Positions 43,842 through 51,848 of a stretch of 64,000 bases of DNA are shown here, in pieces. Numbering within the stretch: position 1 is the stretch's first letter; every line of letters begins with the position of its first letter. A program made the position numbers and the translations under genes. Under the pieces are notes generated by a model. That model made no database searches and was not told where the DNA came from. It was given only the letters and a program-made list of their open reading frames with translations. This stretch comes from Streptomyces hundungensis (lineage in GTDB: Bacteria > Actinomycetota > Actinomycetes > Streptomycetales > Streptomycetaceae), in contig NZ_CP032698.1 in assembly GCF_003627815.1 (NCBI RefSeq), forward strand, positions 6,696,001-6,760,000, in the 5' to 3' direction.

Positions 43842-44615
43842 ATGAGCACGGGACAGACGGCCGAGGGCACCACCGTGGTGGTCACCGGCGCGGGCGGCGG
43901 CATCGGCGCCGCCCTCGCCCGTAGATTCGCGGCGCAGGGCGCCCGGGTCGTCGTCAATGATCTGGACGCGGACAAGGCCCGCAGGACCGCCGAGGAGATC
44001 GGCGCCATCGCCGTGCCGGGCGACGCCTCCACCGTCGTGGGGGCCGCCCGCGACGCCCTGGGCGGGACCATCGACGTCTACTGCGCCAACGCGGGCCTGG
44101 GCTCGGGCGGTTCGGAGTCCGCGCCCGAGGACGTGTGGGCCGCCGCCTGGGACGTCAATGTGATGGCCCACGTCCGCGCGGCCCGTGAGCTGCTGCCCGA
44201 TTGGCTGGAGCGCGGACGGGGCCGCTTCGTGTCGACCGTCTCCGCCGCCGGCCTGCTCACGATGATCGGCGCGGCGCCGTACAGCGTCACCAAGCACGGC
44301 GCGCTGGCCTTCGCCGAATGGCTGTCGCTGACCTACCGCCACCGCGGCATCCAGGTCCACGCCATCTGCCCGCAGGGGGTGCGCACCGACATGCTGGCCG
44401 ACACCGGGACCGCCGGTGACCTCGTGCTCAAGCCCACCGCGATCGAGCCGGACGAGGTCGCCGACGCGCTCTTCGCCGCGATGGCGGAGGATCGCTTCCT
44501 GGTGCTGCCGCACCCCGAGGTCGCCGACTACTACACGGCCCGCGCCGCCACCCCGGACCGCTGGCTGACCAGCATGAACCACCTTCAGCAGAAGTGGGAG
44601 GCGAGCGCCGGATGA
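43842..44615 (+). CDS. Short-chain dehydrogenase/reductase
   Basis: 257 aa. NAD(P) motif TGAGGGIG, catalytic Tyr-Lys in YSVTK with Ser upstream (STVSAAG), and NAG in YCANAGLG. It interconverts an alcohol and a ketone; a role on a keto- or hydroxyacyl-CoA is suggested by the neighbours. The stop overlaps the ligase start (ATGA), so the two are coupled. It is like LvaD of the levulinate pathway in class and context only. The start at 43842 follows AGAGAGGCGGG. Confidence 0.92.
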   Translation: MSTGQTAEGTTVVVTGAGGGIGAALARRFAAQGARVVVNDLDADKARRTAEEIGAIAVPGDASTVVGAARDALGGTIDVYCANAGLGSGGSESAPEDVWAAAWDVNVMAHVRAARELLPDWLERGRGRFVSTVSAAGLLTMIGAAPYSVTKHGALAFAEWLSLTYRHRGIQVHAICPQGVRTDMLADTGTAGDLVLKPTAIEPDEVADALFAAMAEDRFLVLPHPEVADYYTARAATPDRWLTSMNHLQQKWEASAG

Positions 44616-46264
44616 GCTCGATCTATGCGACCAAACCCTGGCTTTCCCAGCTCAGCGCCGCCCAGCGGGCGGACATCGACCCGCCGGAGACGGTGCTCGA
44701 CTCCTTCCGCGCCGCCGTCGCCCGCGCCCCCGAACACACCGCGCTCGCCTACTTCGACGGCCGGCTCAGCTACCGCGAGGTCGATGAGCTGTCCGATTCC
44801 GTGGCCGGTCACCTCGCCGCGCGGGGCCTGGTGCGGGGCGACCGGGTCGCGCTCATGCTCCAGAACAGCCCGCACTTCGTGATCGCCCTGCTCGGCGCGT
44901 GGAAGGCCGGGGCCACCGTCGTGCCGCTCAACCCGATGTACAAGGCGGGCGAGGTCGCGCACGTCCTGCACGACGCCGAGGCCGCCGCGCTGATCTGCTC
45001 CGACCGCGCCTGGGAGGGCTATCTGCGCGACACTGCGGCCGACTCCCCGGTGCGCGTCGCGCTCACCGCCTGCGAGCTCGACCTCCAGAGCCGCGACGAC
45101 GAGCGGGTCCTCGGCTTCGAGCGGCTGCCCGTGGCCGCCGATGCCGACGACCTTCTCGCTGTCGCCCGGCAGGGCCTCGCCGCCCCCTCGGGACGGGAAC
45201 TCGGCGGTGGGGACACGGCGTTGATCAGTTACACCTCCGGCACCAGCGGGACCCCCAAAGGCGCGATGAACACCCATCGCGGCATCACCTACCAGGCGGA
45301 GAGGCAGCGCACCGGGCATCCGATACCGCCGGGCGCGGGCTACTTCGCGCTCGCTCCGCTCTTCCACATCACCGGCATGGTCTGCGAGCTGGCGACGTGC
45401 GTCGCCAACGCGGGCACCCTCGTCCTGACCTACCGCTTCCACCCGGGCGTCGTCCTGGACGCGTTCGTCGAGCACCGCCCCGCCTACACGGTCGGACCCT
45501 CCACGGCCTTCATGGCGCTCGCGGCCACCCCCGGAGCCACCCCCGAGCACTTCGCCTCCTTCAAGCTCATCTCCTCGGGCGGCGCGCCCCTGCCGCCCGC
45601 GCTCGTCGAGAAGTTCCGCGAGGGCTTCGGACCGTACATCCGCAATGGCTACGGCCTCACCGAGTGCACCGCCCCCTGTGCCTCGGTGCCACCCGAGAAG
45701 GAGGCGCCCGTCGACCCGGTCTCCGGCACCCTGTCGGTCGGCGTGCCCGGCCCCGAGACGGTCGTACGGATCGTCGGCCCCGAAGGCAAGGAGGTCCCCT
45801 TCGGCGAGCAGGGGGAGATCGTGGTGCGCGGGCCCCAGGTCGTGCCCGGTTACTGGCGCCGGCCCGAAGCCACCGTCGAGGCGTTTCCCGACGGCGAACT
45901 GCGCACCGGCGACATCGGGTTCATGGACCGCGACGGCTGGCTCTATGTGGTCGACCGCATGAAGGACATGATCAACGCGTCCGGCTTCAAGGTCTGGCCG
46001 CGCGAGGTCGAGGACGTCCTGTACAGCCACCCGGCGGTCCGCGAGGCAGCCGTCGTGGGCATCCCGGATTCCTACCGCGGGGAGAGCGTCAAGGCGTACG
46101 TCAGTCTGCGCCCGGGCGCCGAGGCGGGCCCGGCCGAGCTCGCCGCGTACTGCAAGGAGCGGCTCGCCGCCTACAAATACCCCCGCGAGGTGGAGATCCT
46201 GGCGGAGCTTCCCAAGACCACGAGTGGGAAGATCCTCAGGCGGGAGCTGCGCACCCAGGCGTAG
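44612..46264 (+). CDS. AMP-dependent acyl-CoA synthetase/ligase
   Basis: 550 aa. The AMP-binding P-loop is ISYTSGTSGTPKGAMN, then NGYGLTECTAP (A5), ELRTGDIGFMDRDGWLYVVDR (A7/A8) and the C-terminal lysine in LPKTTSGKILRREL (A10). It activates a carboxylic acid as acyl-AMP and loads CoA. The acid is unknown; medium-chain or 4-hydroxy/keto acids are suggested by the module. Start ATG 44612, coupled to the SDR. A 139-bp gap follows before the TetR gene. Confidence 0.95.
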   Translation: MSSIYATKPWLSQLSAAQRADIDPPETVLDSFRAAVARAPEHTALAYFDGRLSYREVDELSDSVAGHLAARGLVRGDRVALMLQNSPHFVIALLGAWKAGATVVPLNPMYKAGEVAHVLHDAEAAALICSDRAWEGYLRDTAADSPVRVALTACELDLQSRDDERVLGFERLPVAADADDLLAVARQGLAAPSGRELGGGDTALISYTSGTSGTPKGAMNTHRGITYQAERQRTGHPIPPGAGYFALAPLFHITGMVCELATCVANAGTLVLTYRFHPGVVLDAFVEHRPAYTVGPSTAFMALAATPGATPEHFASFKLISSGGAPLPPALVEKFREGFGPYIRNGYGLTECTAPCASVPPEKEAPVDPVSGTLSVGVPGPETVVRIVGPEGKEVPFGEQGEIVVRGPQVVPGYWRRPEATVEAFPDGELRTGDIGFMDRDGWLYVVDRMKDMINASGFKVWPREVEDVLYSHPAVREAAVVGIPDSYRGESVKAYVSLRPGAEAGPAELAAYCKERLAAYKYPREVEILAELPKTTSGKILRRELRTQA

Positions 46265-46307
46265 TACCCCCCGGCCCCGGCCGGCGGACCCGCCCGGCAC
46301 GACCGGT

Positions 46308-46391
46308 ACAGCACGAACAGCACCAACAGCACGAAGAGCACACGACGAGGGCTCGATCCCTCACGCGCGTACGAGAGACACGTACGAGAGA
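46308..46391. repeat. 9-bp microsatellite and an 11-bp direct repeat before the TetR gene
   Basis: ACAGCACGA, ACAGCACCA, ACAGCACGA and AGAGCACAC are four consecutive units (46308-46343). CGTACGAGAGA occurs twice, at 46368-46378 and 46381-46391, ending 12 bp before the TetR ATG. The second pair could be an operator or a leader element; the first looks like slippage. Confidence 0.6.
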
Positions 46392-46403
46392 AAGGTGGCG
46401 GCG

Positions 46404-47000
46404 ATGGCCAAGGCGACGGACACGAGTGGCACCACCCCCGTGCCCCAGCGGCTGCTCGCCGCCGCCACCCGCCTGTTCGCGGAGAACGGCTACGACCGCA
46501 CCTCCGTGCAGGAGATCGTCGAGGCGGCCGGCGTCACCAAGGGCGCGCTCTACCACTACTTCGGGTCCAAGGAGGATCTGCTCCAGGAGGTGTACGCCCG
46601 GGTGCTGCGCCTCCAGCAGGAGCGGCTCGACGCGTTCGCCGACGCCGACGAGCCGATCGAGCGCAGGCTGCGCGAGGCGGCCGCCGACGTGGTGGTGACC
46701 ACCATCGACAACCTCGACGACGCCGCGATCTTCTTCCGCTCGATGCACCATCTGAGCCCGGAGAAGAACAAGCAGGTCCGTGCGGAGCGCCGCCGCTACC
46801 ACGAGCGGTTCCGTGCGCTCGTCGAAGAGGGCCAGAACGCCGGGGTGTTCTCCACGGCCACCCCGGCCGATCTGGTGGTGGACTACCACTTCGGCTCGGT
46901 CCACCACCTGTCCACCTGGTACCGCCCGGACGGCCCGCTCACCCAGCAGCAGGTCGCCGATCATCTGGCCGACCTGCTGCTGCGCGCCCTGCGTCCCTGA
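46404..47000 (+). CDS. TetR family regulator of the acyl-CoA module (KstR2-like)
   Basis: 198 aa. Helix-turn-helix at about 15-60 (TRLFAENGYDRTSVQEIVEAAGVTKGALYHYFGSKEDLL). The C-terminal domain (FFRSMHHLSPEKNKQVRAERRRYHERFRALVEEGQ) is typical of repressors of CoA-ester catabolism. It lies between the two operons that share sites B and C, so it is their most likely regulator. Start: ATG 46404 after AAAGGTGGCGGCG. It converges with the acyl-CoA dehydrogenase, 12 bp between stops. Confidence 0.9.
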   Translation: MAKATDTSGTTPVPQRLLAAATRLFAENGYDRTSVQEIVEAAGVTKGALYHYFGSKEDLLQEVYARVLRLQQERLDAFADADEPIERRLREAAADVVVTTIDNLDDAAIFFRSMHHLSPEKNKQVRAERRRYHERFRALVEEGQNAGVFSTATPADLVVDYHFGSVHHLSTWYRPDGPLTQQQVADHLADLLLRALRP

Positions 47001-47012
47001 ACTACCCGGTCG

Positions 47013-48227
47013 CTACAGGTACTTCTTCAGTTCGCGGCGGGCCAGCGAGCGCTGGTGCACCTCGTCCGGCCCGTCCGCGAGCCTCAACGTCCTTGCCGAG
47101 GCCCACAGTTCGGCCAGCGGGAAGTCCTGGCTCACGCCGCCCGCGCCGTGCAGTTGGATCGCCTTGTCGATGATGTCGAGGACGGTGCGCGGGGTGGCGA
47201 TCTTGATGGCCTGGATCTCGGTGTGCGCCCCGCGGTTGCCCACCGTGTCCATCAGCCAGGCCGTCTTGAGGACGAGCAGCCGTACCTGCTCGACCGCGAC
47301 GCGGGCGTCCGCGATCCACTCCTGCACCACGCCCTGCTGAGCCATCGGCTTGCCGAAGGCCGTACGGGACACGGCCCTTCGGCACATCAGCTCGATCGCC
47401 CGCTCGGCCATTCCGATCAGCCGCATGCAGTGGTGGATCCGGCCGGGTCCCAGCCGCGCCTGCGCGATGGCGAAGCCGCCGCCGGCCTCCCCGATCAGGT
47501 TGCTCGCGGGCACCCGGGCCCCGTGGAAGACGACCTCCGCGTGACCGCCGTGGGAGTGGTCCTCATAGCCGTACACCTGCATGGCGCGGCGGATCTCGAC
47601 GCCCGGGGTGTCGCGGGGGACCAGGACCATCGACTGCTGGCGGCGCACATCGGCGTTGCCGGGGTCGGTCTTGCCCATCACGATGAAGATCGCGCAGTCC
47701 GGGTTCATCGCGCCGGAGATGTACCACTTGCGCCCGGTGATGACGTAGTCGTCGCCGTCCCGCTCGATGCGGGTCTCGATGTTGGTGGCGTCCGAGGAGG
47801 CGACCTCGGGCTCGGTCATCGCGAAGGCGGAACGGATCTCACCGGCGAGCAGCGGCTGGAGCCACTGCTTCTTCTGCTCGTCCGAGCCGAACTGGGCGAG
47901 CGCCTCCATGTTGCCGGTGTCGGGGGCGGCGCAGTTGAGGGCGGTGGGCGCCAAGTGCGGGGAGCGGCCGGTGATTTCGGCCAGTGGGGCGTACTGGAGG
48001 TTGGTGAGGCCCGCGCCGTGCTCGGCGTCGGGGAGGAACAGGTTCCACAGGCCCTGCCTGCGCGCCTCTGCCTTCAGGTCCTCCACCACCTGGGGGGTGT
48101 CCCACGGCGAGGCGAGCTGGGCGCGCTGCTCATGGGCGGTGACCTCGGCGGGGTGGACGTACTCGTCCATGAAGGCGAGGAGCGTGGCCCGCAGTTCTTC
48201 GGTGCGGGCGTCGTATGCGAAGTCCAT
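47013..48227 (-). CDS. Acyl-CoA dehydrogenase, ACAD10/11-like
   Basis: 404 aa. Motifs: AFAMTEPEVASSDATNIETR (FAD/substrate loop), KWYISGAMNPDCAIFIVMGK, RIHHCMRLIGMAERAIELM, and C-terminal LRLADGPDEVHQRSLARREL, the GPDEVH pattern of ACAD10/11-type proteins. It follows the kinase by 9 bp on the same strand, so they are co-transcribed. In mammals one polypeptide (ACAD11) carries both domains for 4-hydroxyacyl-CoA catabolism; here they are separate. In Pseudomonas LvaC plays the matching part. Confidence 0.92.
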   Translation of the reverse strand: MDFAYDARTEELRATLLAFMDEYVHPAEVTAHEQRAQLASPWDTPQVVEDLKAEARRQGLWNLFLPDAEHGAGLTNLQYAPLAEITGRSPHLAPTALNCAAPDTGNMEALAQFGSDEQKKQWLQPLLAGEIRSAFAMTEPEVASSDATNIETRIERDGDDYVITGRKWYISGAMNPDCAIFIVMGKTDPGNADVRRQQSMVLVPRDTPGVEIRRAMQVYGYEDHSHGGHAEVVFHGARVPASNLIGEAGGGFAIAQARLGPGRIHHCMRLIGMAERAIELMCRRAVSRTAFGKPMAQQGVVQEWIADARVAVEQVRLLVLKTAWLMDTVGNRGAHTEIQAIKIATPRTVLDIIDKAIQLHGAGGVSQDFPLAELWASARTLRLADGPDEVHQRSLARRELKKYL

Positions 48228-48236
48228 GACGGGCTT

Positions 48237-49259
48237 TCAGCCTTCCTGAAGGGTGGTGAGGCCGTGCTCGATGAAGACGGGGACCAGTTCGCCGATGCGG
48301 TCGAACCCGGCGCCCACCGTCTGGCCCAGGGTGTAGCGGTAGTGGATGCCTTCGAGGATCACGGCGAGCTTGAACCAGGCGAACGCCGTGTACCAGGAGA
48401 GGGCGGAGGTGTCGCGGCCGGAGCGGGCCGCGTAGCGCTCGATGAGCTCGGCGGGCGAGGGGTGGCCGGCCGCGCCCGCCGTGGTCGAGACCGGCGAGTG
48501 GGGAAGTTCCAGCTTCGCGCTGTACATCACGAGGAGGCCCAGGTCGGTCAACGGGTCGCCCAGGGTGGACATCTCCCAGTCGAGCACCGCCTTGATCCGT
48601 TCGTCGTCACCGATGAGCACGTTGTCCAGGCGGTAGTCGCCGTGGATGACGGTGGGCGCGGGGGAGGTGGGGAGTGCGCGTCCCAGGGCGGCGTGCAGCT
48701 CGTCGATGCCGGCCAGGTCGCGGTTGCGCGAGGCGTCGAGCTGCTTGCCCCAGCGGCGCAGTTGACGGTCGAGGAAGCCCTCGGGCCTCCCGAAGTCCCC
48801 GAGCCCCACGGCCTGCGGGTCCACCGCGTGCAGTTCCACGAGCGTGTCGACCAGCGCGAGCACGGCCGCCCGGGTCCGCTCGGGGCCCAGCGGTGCGAGC
48901 TGTTCGGCGGTGCGGTAGGGCGTGCCGGTCACGTACTCCATGACGTAGAACGGCGAGCCGAGCACCGACTCGTCCTCGCAGAGCAGCACCGGCTCCGGCA
49001 CCGGGACGGCCGTAGGGTGCAGGGCGCTGATGACCCGGTGCTCGCGGCGCATGTCGTGCGCGGTGGCGAGCACATGCCCCAGCGGCGGCCGGCGCACGAC
49101 CCACTGGCCGGTCCCGTCCGTGACGACATACGTCAGGTTCGAGCGGCCCCCCTCGATCAGCCGGGCCGTGAGCGGTCCGCTCACCAGACCGGGCCGCACG
49201 CGGTCGAGGTGGGCCCGCAGCGTCTCCGGGTCGAGGCCTGGCGGGGGGACTGTGCTCAT
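48237..49259 (-). CDS. APH-type phosphotransferase (LvaA/ACAD11 kinase-like)
   Basis: 340 aa in the aminoglycoside-phosphotransferase fold. The kinase motifs are VIHGDYRLDNVLIGD (catalytic loop, Asp and Asn) and KAVLDWEMSTLGDPLTDLG (metal-binding Asp). This is the acyl-CoA-linked group in the family rather than antibiotic resistance enzymes: LvaA phosphorylates 4-hydroxyvaleryl-CoA. The start ATG 49259 has a good GGAGGTG site; a GTG at 49268 is in frame. Operator site C lies just upstream. Confidence 0.88.
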   Translation of the reverse strand: MSTVPPPGLDPETLRAHLDRVRPGLVSGPLTARLIEGGRSNLTYVVTDGTGQWVVRRPPLGHVLATAHDMRREHRVISALHPTAVPVPEPVLLCEDESVLGSPFYVMEYVTGTPYRTAEQLAPLGPERTRAAVLALVDTLVELHAVDPQAVGLGDFGRPEGFLDRQLRRWGKQLDASRNRDLAGIDELHAALGRALPTSPAPTVIHGDYRLDNVLIGDDERIKAVLDWEMSTLGDPLTDLGLLVMYSAKLELPHSPVSTTAGAAGHPSPAELIERYAARSGRDTSALSWYTAFAWFKLAVILEGIHYRYTLGQTVGAGFDRIGELVPVFIEHGLTTLQEG

Positions 49260-49304
49260 CTGCGGCACCTCCGGAACGGGTCGGGCGACTGTCCGAAGAC
49301 ACGC

Positions 49305-49323
49305 TACCGACCAGTCGGTATGC
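49305..49323. promoter_or_regulatory. TetR-type operator before the kinase/dehydrogenase operon (site C)
   Basis: TACCGAC-CA-GTCGGTA (49305-49320) is a perfect 7-bp dyad. On the minus strand it reads GCATACCGACTGGT (49310-49323), shared with sites A and B apart from one pyrimidine. It lies 46 bp before the kinase start. Confidence 0.8.
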
Positions 49324-49437
49324 CGTCCAGGGTGAGTCCCGGATTACGGCGTGGCGCAGCGCTCGGGCACGGCCGGAGGAAACCGGGGTCGCGGTCACCC
49401 GGCCGCGTCTACGTCTCCAACGTCCCGCCCGGCGCGC

Positions 49438-49758
49438 TCAGAACAGCGTGGCGAGGGCGAAGCAGGCCAGGGCCACCGTGCACAGCGCCGCGGCGGCGGC
49501 CGAGCGCACCCCCAGCATCCGGGGCCGCACCCCGTGGCTCAGGGCCTGGATGCGGCGGTGCGCCACGGCGAGGAAGCCGAGCCACACCAGCCCGCTGAGG
49601 GCCACCGCGACCAGCGCGAGCGGTGAACTCCCTTGCCGCAGTGCCTGTTTGGCGGCCAGTACGGCCGCCACCGTGCAGGACAGGGTGGTACGCCGCCAGG
49701 CGAGCCGGGTCCGCTCCGGCTGGAGCCCGGGGTCGCGCGCCGAGACCGCCGAGGGCAT
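49438..49758 (-). CDS. DUF202 membrane protein (second of a pair)
   Basis: 106 aa with three hydrophobic helices. LQPERTRLAWRRTTLSCTVAAVLAAKQAL matches the DUF202 signature (E-R-T-x-L-A-W-x-R-T). The role of these small membrane proteins is not known. The ATG at 49758 overlaps the stop of the upstream DUF202 gene, so the pair is translationally coupled and may form a heteromer. Confidence 0.85.
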   Translation of the reverse strand: MPSAVSARDPGLQPERTRLAWRRTTLSCTVAAVLAAKQALRQGSSPLALVAVALSGLVWLGFLAVAHRRIQALSHGVRPRMLGVRSAAAAALCTVALACFALATLF

Positions 49759-50150
49759 CAGCCGGCCCAGCCGAAGACGACGACCACCACCATCACCACG
49801 GCCACCACCGCGACCGCGAGGCTCAGCAGGGTGGGGAAGCGCGAGACCGGCAGGTCCTCGCCGCGCCGCATGGCCCGCTCGCAGCGCACCCAGTGGTTCA
49901 CCGCCCGCAGCGCGCACAGCACCCCCGCCGCCAGCAGGGCGAGGGCGAGCGCGACCCGGACGCCCCAGCGCAGGTCGGGCAGGAACTGGTCGACCGCGAA
50001 ACCCCCGCCGACCAGCGCGAGCGAGGTCCTGATCCAGGCCAGGAAGGTGCGCTCGTTGGCGAGCGAGAACCGGTAGTCGGGGGTCTCGCCCTCCTCGCCG
50101 ATGCGCTGGGGCGCGAACCACAGCCGCAGGGTCTGCACGATCGTGATCAC
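49758..50150 (-). CDS. DUF202 (YidH-like) membrane protein (first of a pair)
   Basis: 130 aa with three helices. The signature YRFSLANERTFLAWIRTSLALVGGG is the YidH/DUF202 core (residues about 26-50). The GTG at 50150 starts ITIVQTLRLWF directly before the core; no strong ribosome-binding site is visible. The gene stops inside the next start codon region (TGATG). Confidence 0.82.
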   Translation of the reverse strand: MITIVQTLRLWFAPQRIGEEGETPDYRFSLANERTFLAWIRTSLALVGGGFAVDQFLPDLRWGVRVALALALLAAGVLCALRAVNHWVRCERAMRRGEDLPVSRFPTLLSLAVAVVAVVMVVVVVFGWAG

Positions 50151-50175
50151 CCGCCGCACCCTACCCGGCGGCCCC

Positions 50176-50691
50176 TCAGGAAGGGCCGAGCCCCGAGGCG
50201 CGCAGCCGCCGCCAGGCCGCGAGCCCGTCCGGCACCCACTCCCAGGTGTCGATGCGGCGCTCCACCTCGGCGAGCGGCAGGAAGGTGTGCCAGGCGACCT
50301 CCTCCACCTGGGGGTGCACCGGTACCTCGCAGCGCACCTCGTACACCGAGGACCACCAGCTCTGCTCGCCGTTCTCGTAGAGGAACGTGAACAGGGGCGC
50401 CGGCCGGGGCAGCCCCTGGACGCCGAGTTCCTCCTCGGCCTCGCGCAGCGCCGCGTCGTCGTACGACTCGCCCGCGCCGACCACCCCGCCCACGAACATG
50501 TCGTACAGGGAGGGAAAGACGAGCTTGTCCGGGGTGCGGCGGTGCACGAAGATCCGGCCCGCCGCGTCCCGGGCCAGGATGAACACACAGCGGTGGCGCA
50601 GTCCGCGGGCGTAGACCTCGGCGCGCCGGGCCTGGCCGATCACGGTGTCGTTCTCGTCGACGATGTCCAGGATTTCGTCAGCCGGATTCAT
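50176..50691 (-). CDS. Nudix hydrolase (IPP-isomerase-like group)
   Basis: 171 aa. The Nudix box is complete, GGVVGAGESYDDAALREAEEELGV (GX5EX7REUXEEXGU pattern), so metal-dependent diphosphate hydrolysis is expected. RHRCVFILARDAAGRIFVHRR and the FVGGVV context are like Idi/YfcD-type proteins. It is 25 bp upstream of the DUF202 pair. Substrate unknown. The ATG at 50691 is in a MNPADEILDIVDEND context. Confidence 0.9.
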   Translation of the reverse strand: MNPADEILDIVDENDTVIGQARRAEVYARGLRHRCVFILARDAAGRIFVHRRTPDKLVFPSLYDMFVGGVVGAGESYDDAALREAEEELGVQGLPRPAPLFTFLYENGEQSWWSSVYEVRCEVPVHPQVEEVAWHTFLPLAEVERRIDTWEWVPDGLAAWRRLRASGLGPS

Positions 50692-50785
50692 GGGGCCATG
50701 AAAGCACCGCCGCCCCGGTCGCCGACCGCTCGGTGCCCCTGCCCGTCGGCGGGCCGACCGGCAGCGGCATCGGGCGGGTGGTGGC

Positions 50786-51682
50786 TCAGTGCGGCTGGAG
50801 GTCGCGGGACTCCTCCGGGGACGCCGTGCCCGAGGGCATCGCCGGATGCAGACCGAGCAGCACGATCCCCGTCACGATCGCCGCGAGCCCCGCCGCCTCC
50901 CAGGCAAGCGCGCCCGTGTCGGTACGCAGCCGGTCGCCCAGGAAGCCGACCCCGCAGGCGATTCCGGCGAGCGGCTGGGCGGCCGTCAGGGCGGGCAGCG
51001 ACATCCGCAGCGGCGCCGTCTCGAAGGCGCTCTGCACCAGGACGAGCCCGGTCACCCCCAGCGCGATCACCCCGTACAGCTGCCAGCTCGTCAGCAGCTC
51101 CGACCAGCCGCCGCCCGAAAGACGCTGTCCGCTGATCCGGGTCAGCGCGTCCTGGAGGCCGTACAGCAGGCCCGCCGCGACGGCCAGCAGGACGGGGGCC
51201 GCCACGCTGAGCCGATCGTGTTTGGCGAGGCCCGCCATGAGCAGCGCGATGCCGACCACAAGACCCACGATCAGCCAGTGCCGCAGCGCGCCCGCCTCCG
51301 CGACGCCACCGTGCGGCTGGCCCGCCACGATGAACGCCGTCACCCCGCCCGCGAGCAGGGCCAGACCCGCCCAGCCCTGGCGGCCCAGCGGCTGGCGGGT
51401 CTGGAGGCGGGACAGCCACATGGCGAAGAACAAGTTGGTCGCCACCAGCGGTTCGACCAGGGAGACCTCGCCCGAGCCGAGGGCGAGCGCGCTGAGCACC
51501 ATCCCCGCCACCATCAGGCCTATCCCCGCCAGCCAGCGCGGCATCCGCACCAGGTCGAGCAGGAGCCGCGGCGACAGGAAGTCGCTGATCGGGGCGTGCT
51601 GCGCCGCGTTCTGTTGCAGCACGAAGCCCGAGCCCAGACAGCAGGCTGCGCTCACGGCGAGGACGAGGACCAGGACCGACAC
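50786..51682 (-). CDS. EamA-like DMT superfamily membrane protein
   Basis: 298 aa with nine or ten helices (VLVLVLAVSAACCLGSGFVL ... GLAAIVTGIVLLGL). It has the DMT layout, but the second half is less standard. GTG 51682 is set by an AGGTG site; GTG 51691 is an alternative. The cargo is unknown. It is divergent from the FAD dehydrogenase. Confidence 0.78.
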   Translation of the reverse strand: MSVLVLVLAVSAACCLGSGFVLQQNAAQHAPISDFLSPRLLLDLVRMPRWLAGIGLMVAGMVLSALALGSGEVSLVEPLVATNLFFAMWLSRLQTRQPLGRQGWAGLALLAGGVTAFIVAGQPHGGVAEAGALRHWLIVGLVVGIALLMAGLAKHDRLSVAAPVLLAVAAGLLYGLQDALTRISGQRLSGGGWSELLTSWQLYGVIALGVTGLVLVQSAFETAPLRMSLPALTAAQPLAGIACGVGFLGDRLRTDTGALAWEAAGLAAIVTGIVLLGLHPAMPSGTASPEESRDLQPH

Positions 51683-51848
51683 GACGTGCACCTCAAGTAC
51701 GGCCGGGGGGCGCCGACTTGGCCGACGATAGCGCCCCTGGGGAGAGGCTGCCTCCCGGGCGCCCCGGCCCGGGCGGTTGACGCCGGATGAGCGCCCACCC
51801 AAGATCTGACGCACGAGTAACGTGGCGGACGAGCGGAGTGACGGGCCC

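Noticed and set aside
43186..44071. Several minus-strand ORFs inside the repeat block
   Set aside because: They are translations of the intergenic repeat (AQFPAPL-type peptides) without start sites or codon bias of real genes.
46368..46391. CGTACGAGAGA direct repeat as a TetR operator
   Set aside because: Not palindromic and unlike sites B and C; kept only as a repeat.
48237..49259. Aminoglycoside resistance gene
   Set aside because: The APH fold is present, but co-transcription with an ACAD10/11-like dehydrogenase and the acyl-CoA context point to a CoA-ester kinase.
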